Below the pieces are notes generated by a model. It saw nothing but the letters and a program-made list of their open reading frames with translations. It made no database searches and was not told the DNA's origin. A stretch of 64,000 bases of DNA, taken from assembly GCA_002238865.1 (NCBI GenBank), contig MPNE01000005.1, forward strand, positions 121,699 to 185,698. The letters run 5' to 3'. The position numbers and the translations under genes were made by a program. This stretch comes from Gemmatimonadetes bacterium bin94 (GTDB lineage: Bacteria; Gemmatimonadota; Gemmatimonadetes; Longimicrobiales; Gaopeijiaceae). Below are positions 34,254 through 43,628 of the stretch, piece after piece. Positions within the stretch are counted from its first letter, which is position 1. Each line of letters begins with the position of its first letter.

Positions 34254-35804
34254 ATGTCGATGAAGCGCGCCCTCGAACGCCTCGAAGCGCTCGGACGCGA
34301 AGCCGGGCTGGGCGGGGGGGAGGAGAGGATTCGGGCCCAGCACGACCGGGGCAAGCTGTCGGCCAGAGAGCGAATCGACCTCCTCCTGGACGAAGAGTCG
34401 TTCGTCGAGCTGGACCGCTTCGTGACGCACCGCTCCACCGAATTCGGGCTCGAGTCGAAAAAGATTCTCGGCGATGGTGTGATCACCGGGTACGGGACGA
34501 TCGAGGGGCGGCTCGTCCACGTCTACTCGCAGGACTTCACCGTCTTCGGAGGCTCGCTGAGCGAGGCCCACGCGGAAAAGATCGTAAAGCTCCAGGACAT
34601 GGCCCTCAGGACCGGTGCGCCGGTGATCGGCCTCAACGACTCGGGCGGCGCGCGCATCCAGGAAGGCGTCGTGTCGCTGGGCGGGTACGCGGACATCTTC
34701 CTGCGCAATACGCTCTCGTCCGGCGTGGTCCCCCAGATCAGCGTGATCATGGGTCCGTGCGCGGGCGGAGCCGTCTACTCTCCCGCGATCACCGACTTCG
34801 TGTACATGGTGCGCGGGACGAGCTTCATGTTCGTCACGGGTCCCGGCGTGGTGAAGACGGTTACCCACGAAGACATCGACATGGAGGGGCTGGGCGGGGC
34901 CGATGTCCACGCCGAGACATCGGGCGTTGCGCACTTCGCGCACGACAACGAGGCCGAGAGTCTTGCCGCCGTCCGGGAGCTGCTGCGGTACATCCCGCAA
35001 AACAACTCGGAGCTCGCGCCGGCGGGTCCCGATCACGATCCGCACGATCGACGGAGCCAGAAACTACTTGAACTAATACCAGATAACCCCAATCGTCCTT
35101 ATGACATACTCGATGTGATCCGAGAAGTCGTAGACGACGCCGACTTCTACGAGGTCCACGCCGGGTTTGCCCGTAACCTCGTCACCGGGTTCGCTCATCT
35201 GGGGGGACACGCGGTGGGAATCGTGGCCAACCAGCCGGCGGTGCTGGCCGGGGTGCTGGACATCGATTCCTCGGACAAGGGGGCCCGCTTCGTACGGTTC
35301 TGCGACGCCTTCAATATCCCCCTGGTCGTCTTCGAGGATGTTCCCGGCTTCCTGCCCGGAGTGGGCCAGGAACACGGCGGTGTCATCAGGCACGGCGCAA
35401 AGCTGCTCTATGCGTTCTGCGAGGCCACCGTGCCCAAGGTCACGGTCATCACCCGGAAGGCCTACGGTGGCGCCTATGACGTGATGAACTCCAAGCACAT
35501 CCGCGGGGACATGAACCTGGCCTGGCCGGCGGCGGAGATTGCGGTGATGGGCCCGAAGGGTGCGGTGGAGGTCCTCTTCCACAAGGAGATCGCCGCGTCT
35601 GACGACCCCCGCGCGGCGACCGAGGCCAGGATGGAGGAGTATCGCGAGAGGTTCGCACACCCCTACGTGGCGGCCGCGCGGGGCTATGTGGACGATGTGA
35701 TCGACCCCCGGGACACCCGTCCCCGACTCATCAACGCGCTGGACATGCTTGCCGGGAAGCGGGATGCGAACCCGCCGAAGAAGCACGGCAACATTCCGCT
35801 ATAG
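34254..35804 (+). CDS. pccB: Propionyl-CoA (acyl-CoA) carboxylase, carboxyltransferase subunit
   Basis: The ATG at 34254 ([20 protein letters not shown]) gives 516 residues, normal for PccB/AccD5. Signature segments are [55 protein letters not shown] and the second-half [27 protein letters not shown] with [14 protein letters not shown]. It transfers carboxyl from biotin to propionyl-CoA, giving methylmalonyl-CoA. The biotin carboxylase, carrier and mutase genes follow downstream, which supports propionyl-CoA as substrate. Odd: codons at 35058-35117 are AT-rich (36% GC over 35061-35110), with CTA and ATA used twice each, unlike the rest of the gene, although the protein motif there is conserved. 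Confidence 0.92.
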   Translation: MSMKRALERLEALGREAGLGGGEERIRAQHDRGKLSARERIDLLLDEESFVELDRFVTHRSTEFGLESKKILGDGVITGYGTIEGRLVHVYSQDFTVFGGSLSEAHAEKIVKLQDMALRTGAPVIGLNDSGGARIQEGVVSLGGYADIFLRNTLSSGVVPQISVIMGPCAGGAVYSPAITDFVYMVRGTSFMFVTGPGVVKTVTHEDIDMEGLGGADVHAETSGVAHFAHDNEAESLAAVRELLRYIPQNNSELAPAGPDHDPHDRRSQKLLELIPDNPNRPYDILDVIREVVDDADFYEVHAGFARNLVTGFAHLGGHAVGIVANQPAVLAGVLDIDSSDKGARFVRFCDAFNIPLVVFEDVPGFLPGVGQEHGGVIRHGAKLLYAFCEATVPKVTVITRKAYGGAYDVMNSKHIRGDMNLAWPAAEIAVMGPKGAVEVLFHKEIAASDDPRAATEARMEEYRERFAHPYVAAARGYVDDVIDPRDTRPRLINALDMLAGKRDANPPKKHGNIPL

Positions 35805-35926
35805 CGCGCCGTGGCGTGCGGCCTGCAACCCCGGGGCGGGTTGGCCGCGTCCCAACTGCATGGAGTTGGTTGCCCGGGCTGGATCCGGGCGACAAGGGTC
35901 GAGTGCCAGTGAGGAGGATAGCGCAA

Positions 35927-37147
35927 ATGAGAAACACGATGGCGACAGGTTGGCGGAAGGGGTGGTTGCTCGCTGTGATGATGGCCGTCGGGGTCACGGG
36001 GGTGGCACTGTCGCCATCGGGGGTCGCCGGACAGGACACGGAGCGGCGCAGAGAGCTGGAGCGGCAGCTGGAGGAAGCCCGGCGCCACCTGGAGGAGCTG
36101 GCCGCGGAGTTGCAGAGGGAGTTGCGGGAAGCGGAGCCGAAGTGGGAGGAAGCCAGCCGGGAATGGGCGAAGGCGGCGGAGGAATGGCAGCGGGAGTGGG
36201 CGGAGATGGAGCCCAGGTGGGAGGAAGCCGGTCGCGAATGGGCGAAGGCGGCGGAGGAATGGCAGCGGGAGTGGGCGGAGATGGAGCCCAGGTGGGAGGA
36301 AGCCGGCCGCGAATGGGCGAAGGCGGCGGAAGAATGGCAGCGGGAGTGGGCGGAGATGGAGCCCACGTGGGAGGAAGCCAGCCGCGACTGGGCGAAAGCG
36401 GTGGAAGAATGGCAGCGAGAGTGGCCGGACGCGCACCCCGGGTGGGAGATGGCATTCCCCTTCGGCAGTGGCGGATTCCTCTTTGCGCCGGCTGCCGTGA
36501 TCGGGGTGTGGCTCGAGATGCAACTCGACTCCGATCTGGAGGATCGGGGAGCCAGGGTCATGCGAATCGTCGATGGCGGGCCGGCTGACATGGCCGGTGT
36601 CCGCGCCGGCGATGTGATCATCTCGTTCAACGGACTGGACCTGACCCAGCCGCTGGACGAAGACACGGAGGCGCGCCTGGACGAAGACCGGTCCTTCCCG
36701 GCGCAGCGGCTGGTCGCCCTGCTGGAGGATCACCTCCCCGGCGAGTCCGCCGCGATGGAAGTCGAGCGCCGCGGGGAGAGGATCTCCCTCACGGTTACGC
36801 CGCGCGAGCGCGAGGAGGTGCCCCAATGGCGCCTGCAGATCAGCACACCCGACTTCGGTGCCTTCGTGGTGACCGCCCGCGGGCACGGCCTCGACCTCGT
36901 CGAACTGAACCCGGGTCTCGGCGCCTACTTCGGGACCGAGGAGGGGGTTCTCGTTGCGGCCGTGGATGACGAGGCCCGGCTCGGCTTGCGTCCCGGGGAC
37001 GTGGTGGTGGCGGTCGACGGGCGTGACGTGGACGACGGCGCCGAGCTTCGGCGCATCCTGCGCTCCTATGAAGAGGGCGAAGAGATCGAGTTCCGGATCT
37101 GGCGGGACGGCTCGGAGACCACTGTAACGGGCAAGCTCATCCGGTAG
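35927..37147 (+). CDS. Exported PDZ protein with Trp-rich helical repeats
   Basis: The ATG at 35927 has a GAGGAGG ribosome binding site 9 nt upstream and gives 406 residues. A signal peptide (WLLAVMMAVGVTGVALSPSGVAGQ) is followed by a helical region, residues about 35-170, with four 25-residue repeats of the type EPRWEEAGREWAKAAEEWQ. Residues about 195-290 form a PDZ domain (GARVMRIVDGGPADMAGVRAGDVIISFNG) and about 335-400 a second one (GVLVAAVDDEARLGLRPGDVVVAVDG). No protease domain is present, so it is likely an envelope scaffold or regulator that binds C-termini. It sits between the carboxyltransferase and biotin carboxylase genes. Whether it serves that pathway is unknown. Confidence 0.8.
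   Translation: MRNTMATGWRKGWLLAVMMAVGVTGVALSPSGVAGQDTERRRELERQLEEARRHLEELAAELQRELREAEPKWEEASREWAKAAEEWQREWAEMEPRWEEAGREWAKAAEEWQREWAEMEPRWEEAGREWAKAAEEWQREWAEMEPTWEEASRDWAKAVEEWQREWPDAHPGWEMAFPFGSGGFLFAPAAVIGVWLEMQLDSDLEDRGARVMRIVDGGPADMAGVRAGDVIISFNGLDLTQPLDEDTEARLDEDRSFPAQRLVALLEDHLPGESAAMEVERRGERISLTVTPREREEVPQWRLQISTPDFGAFVVTARGHGLDLVELNPGLGAYFGTEEGVLVAAVDDEARLGLRPGDVVVAVDGRDVDDGAELRRILRSYEEGEEIEFRIWRDGSETTVTGKLIR
36134..36433 (+). repeat. Four tandem 75-bp coding repeats
   Basis: Four in-frame 75-bp units encode 25-residue repeats, each with four Trp. The second and third units are nearly identical; the first and fourth differ at a few codons (Lys or Thr for Arg, Ser for Gly, PDA at the end). 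The pattern suggests recent duplication within a coiled-coil rod. Confidence 0.85.
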
Positions 37148-37324
37148 GAGCAGCGCACGACGCCGCGGAGCGGCCGGCATTCCGTGGATGCCTCGCCGAT
37201 CTCTTGCAGAGGGGTTGCTTCCGTGGAGTGCTAGATTGGGAAGGACTGCGCCGGCCGGTCGCGGTCCCGCTCCGTTCCGTCCAATTGCCCCCGGGAGAGC
37301 CCCGGCCGTGACCGAGACCCGGCG

Positions 37325-38842
37325 TTGATCGAATCCGTTCTAGTCGCCAACCGAGGCGAGATCGCTCTTCGAGTCATCCGGGGCGCCCGGGAACTCGGGA
37401 TTCGCACCGTGGCCGTCTTCTCCGATGCGGACCGCGGCAGTCCCCATGTTCAGCACGCCGACGAAGCGTATCCCATCGGCCCGGCGAGAGCGTCCGCGAG
37501 CTACCTGAACATCGCCCGGCTCCTCGAGGTCGCCGAGCGGGCGCGGGTGCGCGCGGTTCACCCGGGGTACGGTTTCCTGGCCGAGCGCGCGGACTTTGCC
37601 GAGGCCGTCGCGGGGGCGGGGCTGACCTTCGTCGGTCCGTCCGCGTCGACCATCCGGGCCATGGGTGACAAGACGGAAGCCCGCCGCCGCATGGCCGCGG
37701 CGGGGGTGCCCGTCGTACCCGGCACCACGGAACCGATCGCATCCGGACCGAAAGCGCGAGAGGCTGCCGAGACCGTGGGGTTCCCGGTCGTGCTGAAGGC
37801 CGCCGCCGGTGGTGGCGGCAAGGGGATGAGGGTCGTGCGAATGGCCGAGGAGGCCTCCGGGGCGTTCACGGCGGCAGTTCGCGAAGCCGAAGCCGCGTTC
37901 GGCGACGGACGTGTCTACGTGGAGCGCTTTCTGGAGCGGCCCCGCCATATCGAGGTGCAGCTTTTCGGAGATGCACACGGCAATGTCGTGCATCTCTTCG
38001 AACGGGAGTGCTCGATTCAGAGGAGGCATCAGAAGCTGGTGGAAGAGGCGCCCTCGCCTCTCCTGAATCCGGACGAGCGGCGCCGGATGGGTGACGCGGC
38101 GGTGCAGGCCGCGCGTGCCGTGAAGTACCTGGGCGCGGGTACCGTCGAATTCCTCTACCAGGACGGCGAGTTCTTCTTCCTGGAGATGAACACGCGCCTC
38201 CAGGTGGAGCACCCGGTCACGGAACTGGTGACCGGTATCGACCTTGTGGAGTGGCAGTTTCGCGTCGCGTCGGGCGAGGTGTTGCCTCTGTTGCAGGCCG
38301 AGATCCCGCTCCGCGCCCACGCAATCGAGTGCCGGATCACCAGCGAGTCCCCGTTCGACGGCTTTCTCCCCGCGACCGGTACCATAAGCGAACTCGTGCT
38401 TCCCGACGGCCCCGGAGTACGCTGGGACGGCGGGATTGCGCGCGGATCGGAGATCGGCCTGCACTACGATCCTCTCCTCGGCAAGCTGATCAGCCATGGC
38501 TCCGACCGGTCTTCGGCCATCCGCCGGATGCGGCGCGCGTTCACGGAGCTCAGGATCGGCGGCGTCGCCACCAGCGCGCCCTTGCTCGCCCGGATCATGG
38601 AGGAGCCCGACTTCCTGGCGGGCCGCCTCTCGACCGCCTACCTGACCGAGCACCCCGGGCTATTCACCCCGGATGTTCCCGCGGCGGCGCGCGACGCGGT
38701 GGTGGCCGCCGCCGCCCTTCTGGAACATGAGAGGCGGCACAGTCGGGCCGCTCCCCGCATCGGTCCCGGGGGCGCACGCCTCTCCCCGTGGCGGCGCGGT
38801 CTCGGCGCGCACGGGTTCCCGGAGCTCGACGGCTCCCGATGA
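37325..38842 (+). CDS. pccA: Acyl-CoA carboxylase biotin carboxylase subunit
   Basis: A 505-residue protein starting with TTG at 37325 ([19 protein letters not shown]), the position expected from the family; no ATG or GTG is available upstream in this frame. The ATP-grasp signature includes the glycine-rich [13 protein letters not shown] (near residue 157), [33 protein letters not shown] and [14 protein letters not shown] (near 286). It carboxylates biotin with bicarbonate and ATP. Biotin is carried on the separate protein encoded immediately downstream, whose start overlaps this stop as ATGA. The C-terminal 40 or so residues are Arg/Pro/Gly-rich and not conserved. Confidence 0.92.
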   Translation: MIESVLVANRGEIALRVIRGARELGIRTVAVFSDADRGSPHVQHADEAYPIGPARASASYLNIARLLEVAERARVRAVHPGYGFLAERADFAEAVAGAGLTFVGPSASTIRAMGDKTEARRRMAAAGVPVVPGTTEPIASGPKAREAAETVGFPVVLKAAAGGGGKGMRVVRMAEEASGAFTAAVREAEAAFGDGRVYVERFLERPRHIEVQLFGDAHGNVVHLFERECSIQRRHQKLVEEAPSPLLNPDERRRMGDAAVQAARAVKYLGAGTVEFLYQDGEFFFLEMNTRLQVEHPVTELVTGIDLVEWQFRVASGEVLPLLQAEIPLRAHAIECRITSESPFDGFLPATGTISELVLPDGPGVRWDGGIARGSEIGLHYDPLLGKLISHGSDRSSAIRRMRRAFTELRIGGVATSAPLLARIMEEPDFLAGRLSTAYLTEHPGLFTPDVPAAARDAVVAAAALLEHERRHSRAAPRIGPGGARLSPWRRGLGAHGFPELDGSR

Positions 38843-39387
38843 CCTTGCGGCAACGGGAAGCGGGCCGAGGAACCCGGTACGTGGTCTTCCTGCTCGGAGA
38901 GGAGCACGAGGTCGTCATCTGCGAACGAGGGGAGGTCGTCATCGACGGCTGCCGCCGCGAAGCCTCCGTGGCCGCAACGAGCCCGCCGGGCGGGCACTCG
39001 CTGCTCCTGGACGGTGCCTCCTTCCAGGTGCTGGCCCGCCCGGGGTCGCGGGGGCAGTGGGACATCGACATCGATGGCGGCACGGTGCGAGCCGAAGTCC
39101 TGGACGAACGTCAGGCCAGGGTTCGGAAACTCTCCGCGGTGGCTGCCGGGGCGGTCGGGACCCTGGCCCTCAAGGCCCCCATGCCGGGCCTGGTGGTTCA
39201 GGTGGCCGCGCGGGAGGGTGGGGTGGTGGAGAGGGGTGCTACCGTCCTGATCGTGGAGGCCATGAAGATGGAAAACGAACTGCGTGCCGCGGGGACCGCC
39301 ACGGTCAAGCGGATCCTGGTGAAACCCGGGGATGCGGTCGAGAAGGGTCAGATTCTGGTCGAATACGCCGAGGTGGATGCGCCGTGA
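38839..39387 (+). CDS. Biotin carboxyl carrier protein
   Basis: A 182-residue protein starting at ATG 38839, which overlaps the biotin carboxylase stop by 4 nt. The C-terminal biotinyl domain (about residues 105-182) has the biotin attachment motif EAMKMENEL, with the Lys near residue 141, and the usual [10 protein letters not shown] start. The N-terminal 100 residues are a less conserved beta-rich linker that may contact the carboxylase (like the BT domain of long PccA chains). Its stop overlaps the mutase GTG start by 4 nt. Biotin carboxylase, carrier and mutase are thus translated as a chain. Confidence 0.92.
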   Translation: MTLRQREAGRGTRYVVFLLGEEHEVVICERGEVVIDGCRREASVAATSPPGGHSLLLDGASFQVLARPGSRGQWDIDIDGGTVRAEVLDERQARVRKLSAVAAGAVGTLALKAPMPGLVVQVAAREGGVVERGATVLIVEAMKMENELRAAGTATVKRILVKPGDAVEKGQILVEYAEVDAP

Positions 39388-40931
39388 CGCGGAGGGACGA
39401 GGGATCGGTCTACGACAGGCTGCCCGAGGGGTTCCGGGTGGGGGACGATCTGGGCGAGCCGGGTGACTACCCCTTTACGCGCGGTGTCCACGAGACGATG
39501 TACCGGGGACGCCTCTGGACGATGCGCCAGTACGCCGGTTTCGGCACGGCCGAGGAGACCAACCGGCGCTACCATTTTCTTCTCGGCCGCGGAACCACCG
39601 GCCTCTCCGTCGCCTTCGACCTCCCTACCCAGATGGGCTTCGATTCCGACGCGGCGATGGCCGCGGGAGAGGTGGGGCGCGTCGGGGTCGCGATCGATTC
39701 CATCGCGGACATGCGGACCCTCTTTCGCGGCATCGACCTGGGCGCGGTGTCGTGCTCGATGACCATCAACGCGACCGCGCCCATCCTGCTGGCGCTCTAC
39801 ACGGCGGTGGCGGATGAGACCGGCGTGTCCCGCTCGGAACTCCGGGGAACCGTCCAGAACGATGTGCTCAAGGAGTACATCGCCCGGGGCACGTACATCT
39901 ATCCGGTCGAACCCTCGCTTCGCCTGGTGAGCGACCTGATTTCCTTCTGCTCGGCCGAGCTGCCCCGCTGGAACGCCATTTCGGTCTCGGGCTACCACAT
40001 CCGCGAGGCGGGCTCGACCGCTGCGCAGGAGGTCGCCTTCACCCTCTCGAACGGGGTGGAATACGTACGCCGCGCCGTCGCCCGGGGGGAGGAGTTGGAA
40101 GACTTCGCCCCGCGCGTCTCCTTCTTCTTTGCGGCGCACAACAACCTCTTCGAGGAAGTCGCCAAGTTCCGCGCCGCGCGGCGGGTGTGGGCACGCATCA
40201 TGAAGGAGCGCTTCGGGGCCACCGACCGCTCGTGCCGCCTTCGCTTCCACACCCAGACGGGCGGCTCCACCCTGACGGCCCAGCAGCCGATGAACAACGT
40301 CGTCCGTGTCACGATCCAGGCCCTGGCGGCGGTGCTGGGTGGCACCCAGTCGCTGCACACCAACGGCTACGACGAAGCCCTCGGCCTGCCCACCGCCGAG
40401 GCCGCCGCGCTGGCACTCGGTACCCAGCAGATCCTGGCCGCCGAATCGGGGGTGACGAAGTGGGTCGACCCTCTCGGGGGAAGCTTCCTGGTCGAACACC
40501 TCACCGACCGTCTTGAAGCCGAGGCACTCGCCCGGATGACGCGAATCGACGAGTTGGGCGGCGCCTCGGCGGCCATCGAGTTCATGCGGGAGGAGATCCA
40601 CCGGGCCGCGTACCGGCACCAGCTCGAGATCGAGTCGGGAGAGCGGGTCGTCGTGGGCCTGAACCGCTACCGGACCGACGACACCGGCGAGCCGCCGCCG
40701 GGGCCGGATTTCCGGCGCCTGGAAGCAAGTCAGATCGCGACCCTCGGCGAGATCAGGGCCGCGCGGGACGAGGCTGTGGTGCGGGGCCATCTGAGCCGCG
40801 TTCGCCACGTGGCCGCGGGTGACGCGAACCTGCTCCCGGCAATGATAGAAGCGGTCAAGGACGGGGTGACTCTCGGCGAGATCAGCGATGCGTTGCGTGA
40901 TGTCTGGGGGACCTACGACAATCCGGCGTGA
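39384..40931 (+). CDS. mcmA: Methylmalonyl-CoA mutase, large (catalytic) subunit
   Basis: The GTG at 39384 overlaps the carrier stop (GTGA) and gives 515 residues; an upstream extension in the same frame is antifunctional overlap. Family motifs are [49 protein letters not shown] [17 protein letters not shown] and [18 protein letters not shown]. The Tyr in RQYAGF is the residue found in methylmalonyl-CoA mutases, whereas isobutyryl-CoA mutases have Phe there. The C-terminal cobalamin-binding domain is absent, so a separate B12-binding subunit must be encoded elsewhere. It converts methylmalonyl-CoA to succinyl-CoA, completing the pathway begun by PccAB. Confidence 0.92.
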   Translation: MTRRDEGSVYDRLPEGFRVGDDLGEPGDYPFTRGVHETMYRGRLWTMRQYAGFGTAEETNRRYHFLLGRGTTGLSVAFDLPTQMGFDSDAAMAAGEVGRVGVAIDSIADMRTLFRGIDLGAVSCSMTINATAPILLALYTAVADETGVSRSELRGTVQNDVLKEYIARGTYIYPVEPSLRLVSDLISFCSAELPRWNAISVSGYHIREAGSTAAQEVAFTLSNGVEYVRRAVARGEELEDFAPRVSFFFAAHNNLFEEVAKFRAARRVWARIMKERFGATDRSCRLRFHTQTGGSTLTAQQPMNNVVRVTIQALAAVLGGTQSLHTNGYDEALGLPTAEAAALALGTQQILAAESGVTKWVDPLGGSFLVEHLTDRLEAEALARMTRIDELGGASAAIEFMREEIHRAAYRHQLEIESGERVVVGLNRYRTDDTGEPPPGPDFRRLEASQIATLGEIRAARDEAVVRGHLSRVRHVAAGDANLLPAMIEAVKDGVTLGEISDALRDVWGTYDNPA

Positions 40932-41138
40932 GGCGATCCCGGGCTGGACAAGTCCCTTGTCGGCCGCTCGCGCCACCCGTGACGCTCCCCCCCTGTATCC
41001 GAAAGGGTACACGATGCCGCGGGCAACCCTTGCCTCTCCCGTCCCGGCGTCGCTAGTGTCAGCGTGTAGGGATCCGTTCTCCGGAGGATGCGGCAGGCCT
41101 TCTCCGGAGCACGCGAGCGTCCTCTCCGGAGCCGGAAC

Positions 41139-43616
41139 ATGAAATCACTCGGCGTGCCATTTCTGGTGCTGGGGGCCGTTCTGGTCGTCGCCGGCCGGGG
41201 TACCGCCGGGTACTCATTGACGCAGTCAGCGGGCGCATCCCCTCTGGGCGGATGGCCGGCCGCCTCACATGTCGCGCCGGAATTGCCGGCGACCGCTTCG
41301 GCCGAAACCGAAGTCGTCCAGCGCGTGTGCGTCCGCTGCCACAACGATCGCCGCCTGCTGGGCAACCTGTCGCTCGAGGGCTTCGCGGTGGAGGAGGCCG
41401 GGGGCAACGCCGACATCGCCGAACGGATGGTCCGCAAGCTCCGCGCCGGAATGATGCCGCCTCCGGGCACCCCAAGGCCCGCCGGTGACACGCTGGTTGC
41501 GCTGGTAGAGCGACTCGAGGACATCCTCGACGGCACGGCGGCCGGACGCACCAACCCCGGGCCGCGCACCTTCCAGCGCCTCAACCGGCCCGAGTACGAG
41601 GGGGCTGTGCGCGACCTGCTGGATCTGACGGTCGACGCGGGAGACTGGCTGCCGCTGGACCAGATGAGCGCCAACTTCGACAACATCGCGGACGTCCAGG
41701 CCATGTCGCCCACCCTGGTGGAGTCCTACCTTAACGCGGCGGCCGAGATCAGCCGCTGGGCGGTGGGCGACCGAAACGCGCCTTCGGTGGATCGCGCCTA
41801 CAGGCAGACGGACTATACATCGCAGCATCCCTGGGACCGAATCGAGGGGGCACCCTACGGCACGCGCGGCGGCATCGTCGTCAACCACGTCTTCCCCGCG
41901 GACGGAGAGTACGTCTTCGAGCTCGGCTTTTCGTCGGGCGCGAACTCCCGTTTCGAGGACGTGGACATCTCGGTCGAAGGCGAGCGCGTCGCACTTCTCC
42001 ACCACGCGCGCACCGGCGCGGGCGCCGACGGGCGGGGCGCGAACCCCGTGCGAACGGGTTCCGTCTTCGTTCGGGCCGGCCAGAAGCCGGTGTCCGCCGC
42101 CTTCATCCGGGGCTTCGACGGACCCTACGAGGACCTGATCCGGCCTCATGACTGGTCCATGGCGGGCGGGGGCTCGGGAGGGAGCGGCATTACGACGCTG
42201 CCGCACCTCCGGGAGTTGGTGGTCCGGGGACCGATCAACGTGACGGGTGTGTCCGAGACTCCCACGCGGCGGCGGATCTTCGTCTGCCGGCCGACCGCGC
42301 CGGAGGAGGAACGTCCATGCGCCCGCCGCATCATCGAGGGCCTGGCCACCCGCGCCTACCGCCGTACTGCGACCACGCCGGACATGCAGGGGTTGATGAC
42401 CTTCTATGAGAGCGGCGCCGGGTCGGGCGGCTTCGAGGAAGGAGTCCGCCGTGCCCTCGAGGCCATCCTGGCAAGCCCGCACTTCGTCTTCCGCCCCGAG
42501 CGCGAGCCCGACGACGTTGAACCCGGCGAAATCTACCCGGTATCGAGCGTGGACCTGGCGTCCCGCCTCTCGTTCTTCCTTTGGGGTGCGCCGCCCGACG
42601 AAGCGCTGTTGTCCGTGGCGGCCGCTGGACGCCTGCAGGACGAGGACGAGCTTGAGCGGCAGGCCCTGCGCATGCTCGATGATCCGCGCTCAAGTGCGCT
42701 GGGCAGCCGCTTCGCGAGGCAATGGCTTCGCCTGCAGGATCTGTACAAGGTCCATCCGGATCCGAATTTCTTCCCGAACTTCGACGACAACCTGGCCGAT
42801 GCAATGCGCCGGGAGACGGAGCTTTTCTTCAACAGCCTGGTCCGCGAAAACCGCAGCGTCCTGGACCTGTACCGGGCGGACCACACCTTCGTGAACGAAC
42901 GGTTGGCCGCCCACTACGGCTTCCCCAGTGCGTCGGGTTCGCACTTCCGCAGGGTCGACTACCCGGACGACCGGCGCGTGGGCCTTCTGGGGCACGGGAG
43001 CATCCTCGTTCTCACCTCGCTGGCCAACCGCACGTCGCCCGTGCTGCGCGGGAAGTGGGTCATGGAGGTCATGCTGGGCACGCCGCCGCCGCCCCCGCCG
43101 CCCGGCATCCCGGACCTCGAAGAGACCGAGGCTTCACGCGATGGCCGGATACTCACGACCCGGGAGCGGATGGAGATCCACCGCGAGAATCCGGCGTGCC
43201 GGTCCTGTCACCGTTTCATGGACCCCATCGGCCTGGCGCTCGACAACTTCGACGTGACCGGGAAGTGGCGGTTGCTCGAGAACGGGATCCCCCTGGACAC
43301 GCGCGGCGACTTCTACGACGGGACGCCGGTGACGACGCCGGCCGAGCTGTCGAAGGCGCTGCTCAAGCGGCCGCTCCCCCTTGTGCGCACCTTCACCGAG
43401 AACCTCATGGCGTACGCGCTCGGCCGCCGAGTGGAATACTACGACCAACCCGCCGTCCGGGAGATCGCGCGGCGGGCCGAAGCCGACGGATATCCCGTCT
43501 CTTCGCTCATTCTCGGCGTGATCATGAGTGACGCCTTCAGATTGAAGCAGGCCGCGGCGGCCATCACCGCCGGCGACGCCGAAGCCCGGACGTCACGCTC
43601 CCGGGAAAACCAGTAA
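41139..43616 (+). CDS. Exported DUF1592-family protein with two c-type heme motifs
   Basis: The ATG at 41139 has a GGAG upstream and gives 825 residues with a signal peptide (GVPFLVLGAVLVVAGRGTAG). CVRCH near residue 63 and CRSCH near residue 686 are heme c attachment motifs. Between them are the segments known from the Planctomycetes-type set DUF1587, DUF1592, DUF1588 and DUF1585: FQRLNRPEYEGAVRDLL, SRLSFFLWGAPPDEALL, VNERLAAHYGFP and RSCHRFMDPIGLALDNFD. The family is widespread in Planctomycetes, Myxococcota and Gemmatimonadota and nearly always paired with a DUF1552 protein, as here 12 nt downstream. Its biochemical role is not established; periplasmic electron transfer is inferred from the hemes. 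Confidence 0.88.
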   Translation: MKSLGVPFLVLGAVLVVAGRGTAGYSLTQSAGASPLGGWPAASHVAPELPATASAETEVVQRVCVRCHNDRRLLGNLSLEGFAVEEAGGNADIAERMVRKLRAGMMPPPGTPRPAGDTLVALVERLEDILDGTAAGRTNPGPRTFQRLNRPEYEGAVRDLLDLTVDAGDWLPLDQMSANFDNIADVQAMSPTLVESYLNAAAEISRWAVGDRNAPSVDRAYRQTDYTSQHPWDRIEGAPYGTRGGIVVNHVFPADGEYVFELGFSSGANSRFEDVDISVEGERVALLHHARTGAGADGRGANPVRTGSVFVRAGQKPVSAAFIRGFDGPYEDLIRPHDWSMAGGGSGGSGITTLPHLRELVVRGPINVTGVSETPTRRRIFVCRPTAPEEERPCARRIIEGLATRAYRRTATTPDMQGLMTFYESGAGSGGFEEGVRRALEAILASPHFVFRPEREPDDVEPGEIYPVSSVDLASRLSFFLWGAPPDEALLSVAAAGRLQDEDELERQALRMLDDPRSSALGSRFARQWLRLQDLYKVHPDPNFFPNFDDNLADAMRRETELFFNSLVRENRSVLDLYRADHTFVNERLAAHYGFPSASGSHFRRVDYPDDRRVGLLGHGSILVLTSLANRTSPVLRGKWVMEVMLGTPPPPPPPGIPDLEETEASRDGRILTTRERMEIHRENPACRSCHRFMDPIGLALDNFDVTGKWRLLENGIPLDTRGDFYDGTPVTTPAELSKALLKRPLPLVRTFTENLMAYALGRRVEYYDQPAVREIARRAEADGYPVSSLILGVIMSDAFRLKQAAAAITAGDAEARTSRSRENQ

Positions 43617-43628
43617 ACCGAGGGAACC

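Noticed and set aside
36134..36433. CRISPR-like array
   Set aside because: The repeats are directly adjacent 75-bp units in frame inside a protein gene, with no spacers and no cas genes.
37200..37240. Promoter before the biotin carboxylase gene (TTGCAG or TTGCTT with TAGATT)
   Set aside because: Spacings of 22 and 11 nt do not fit; no other element supports it.
39348..41012. A 554-codon minus-strand ORF
   Set aside because: Antisense to methylmalonyl-CoA mutase, whose motifs are unmistakable.
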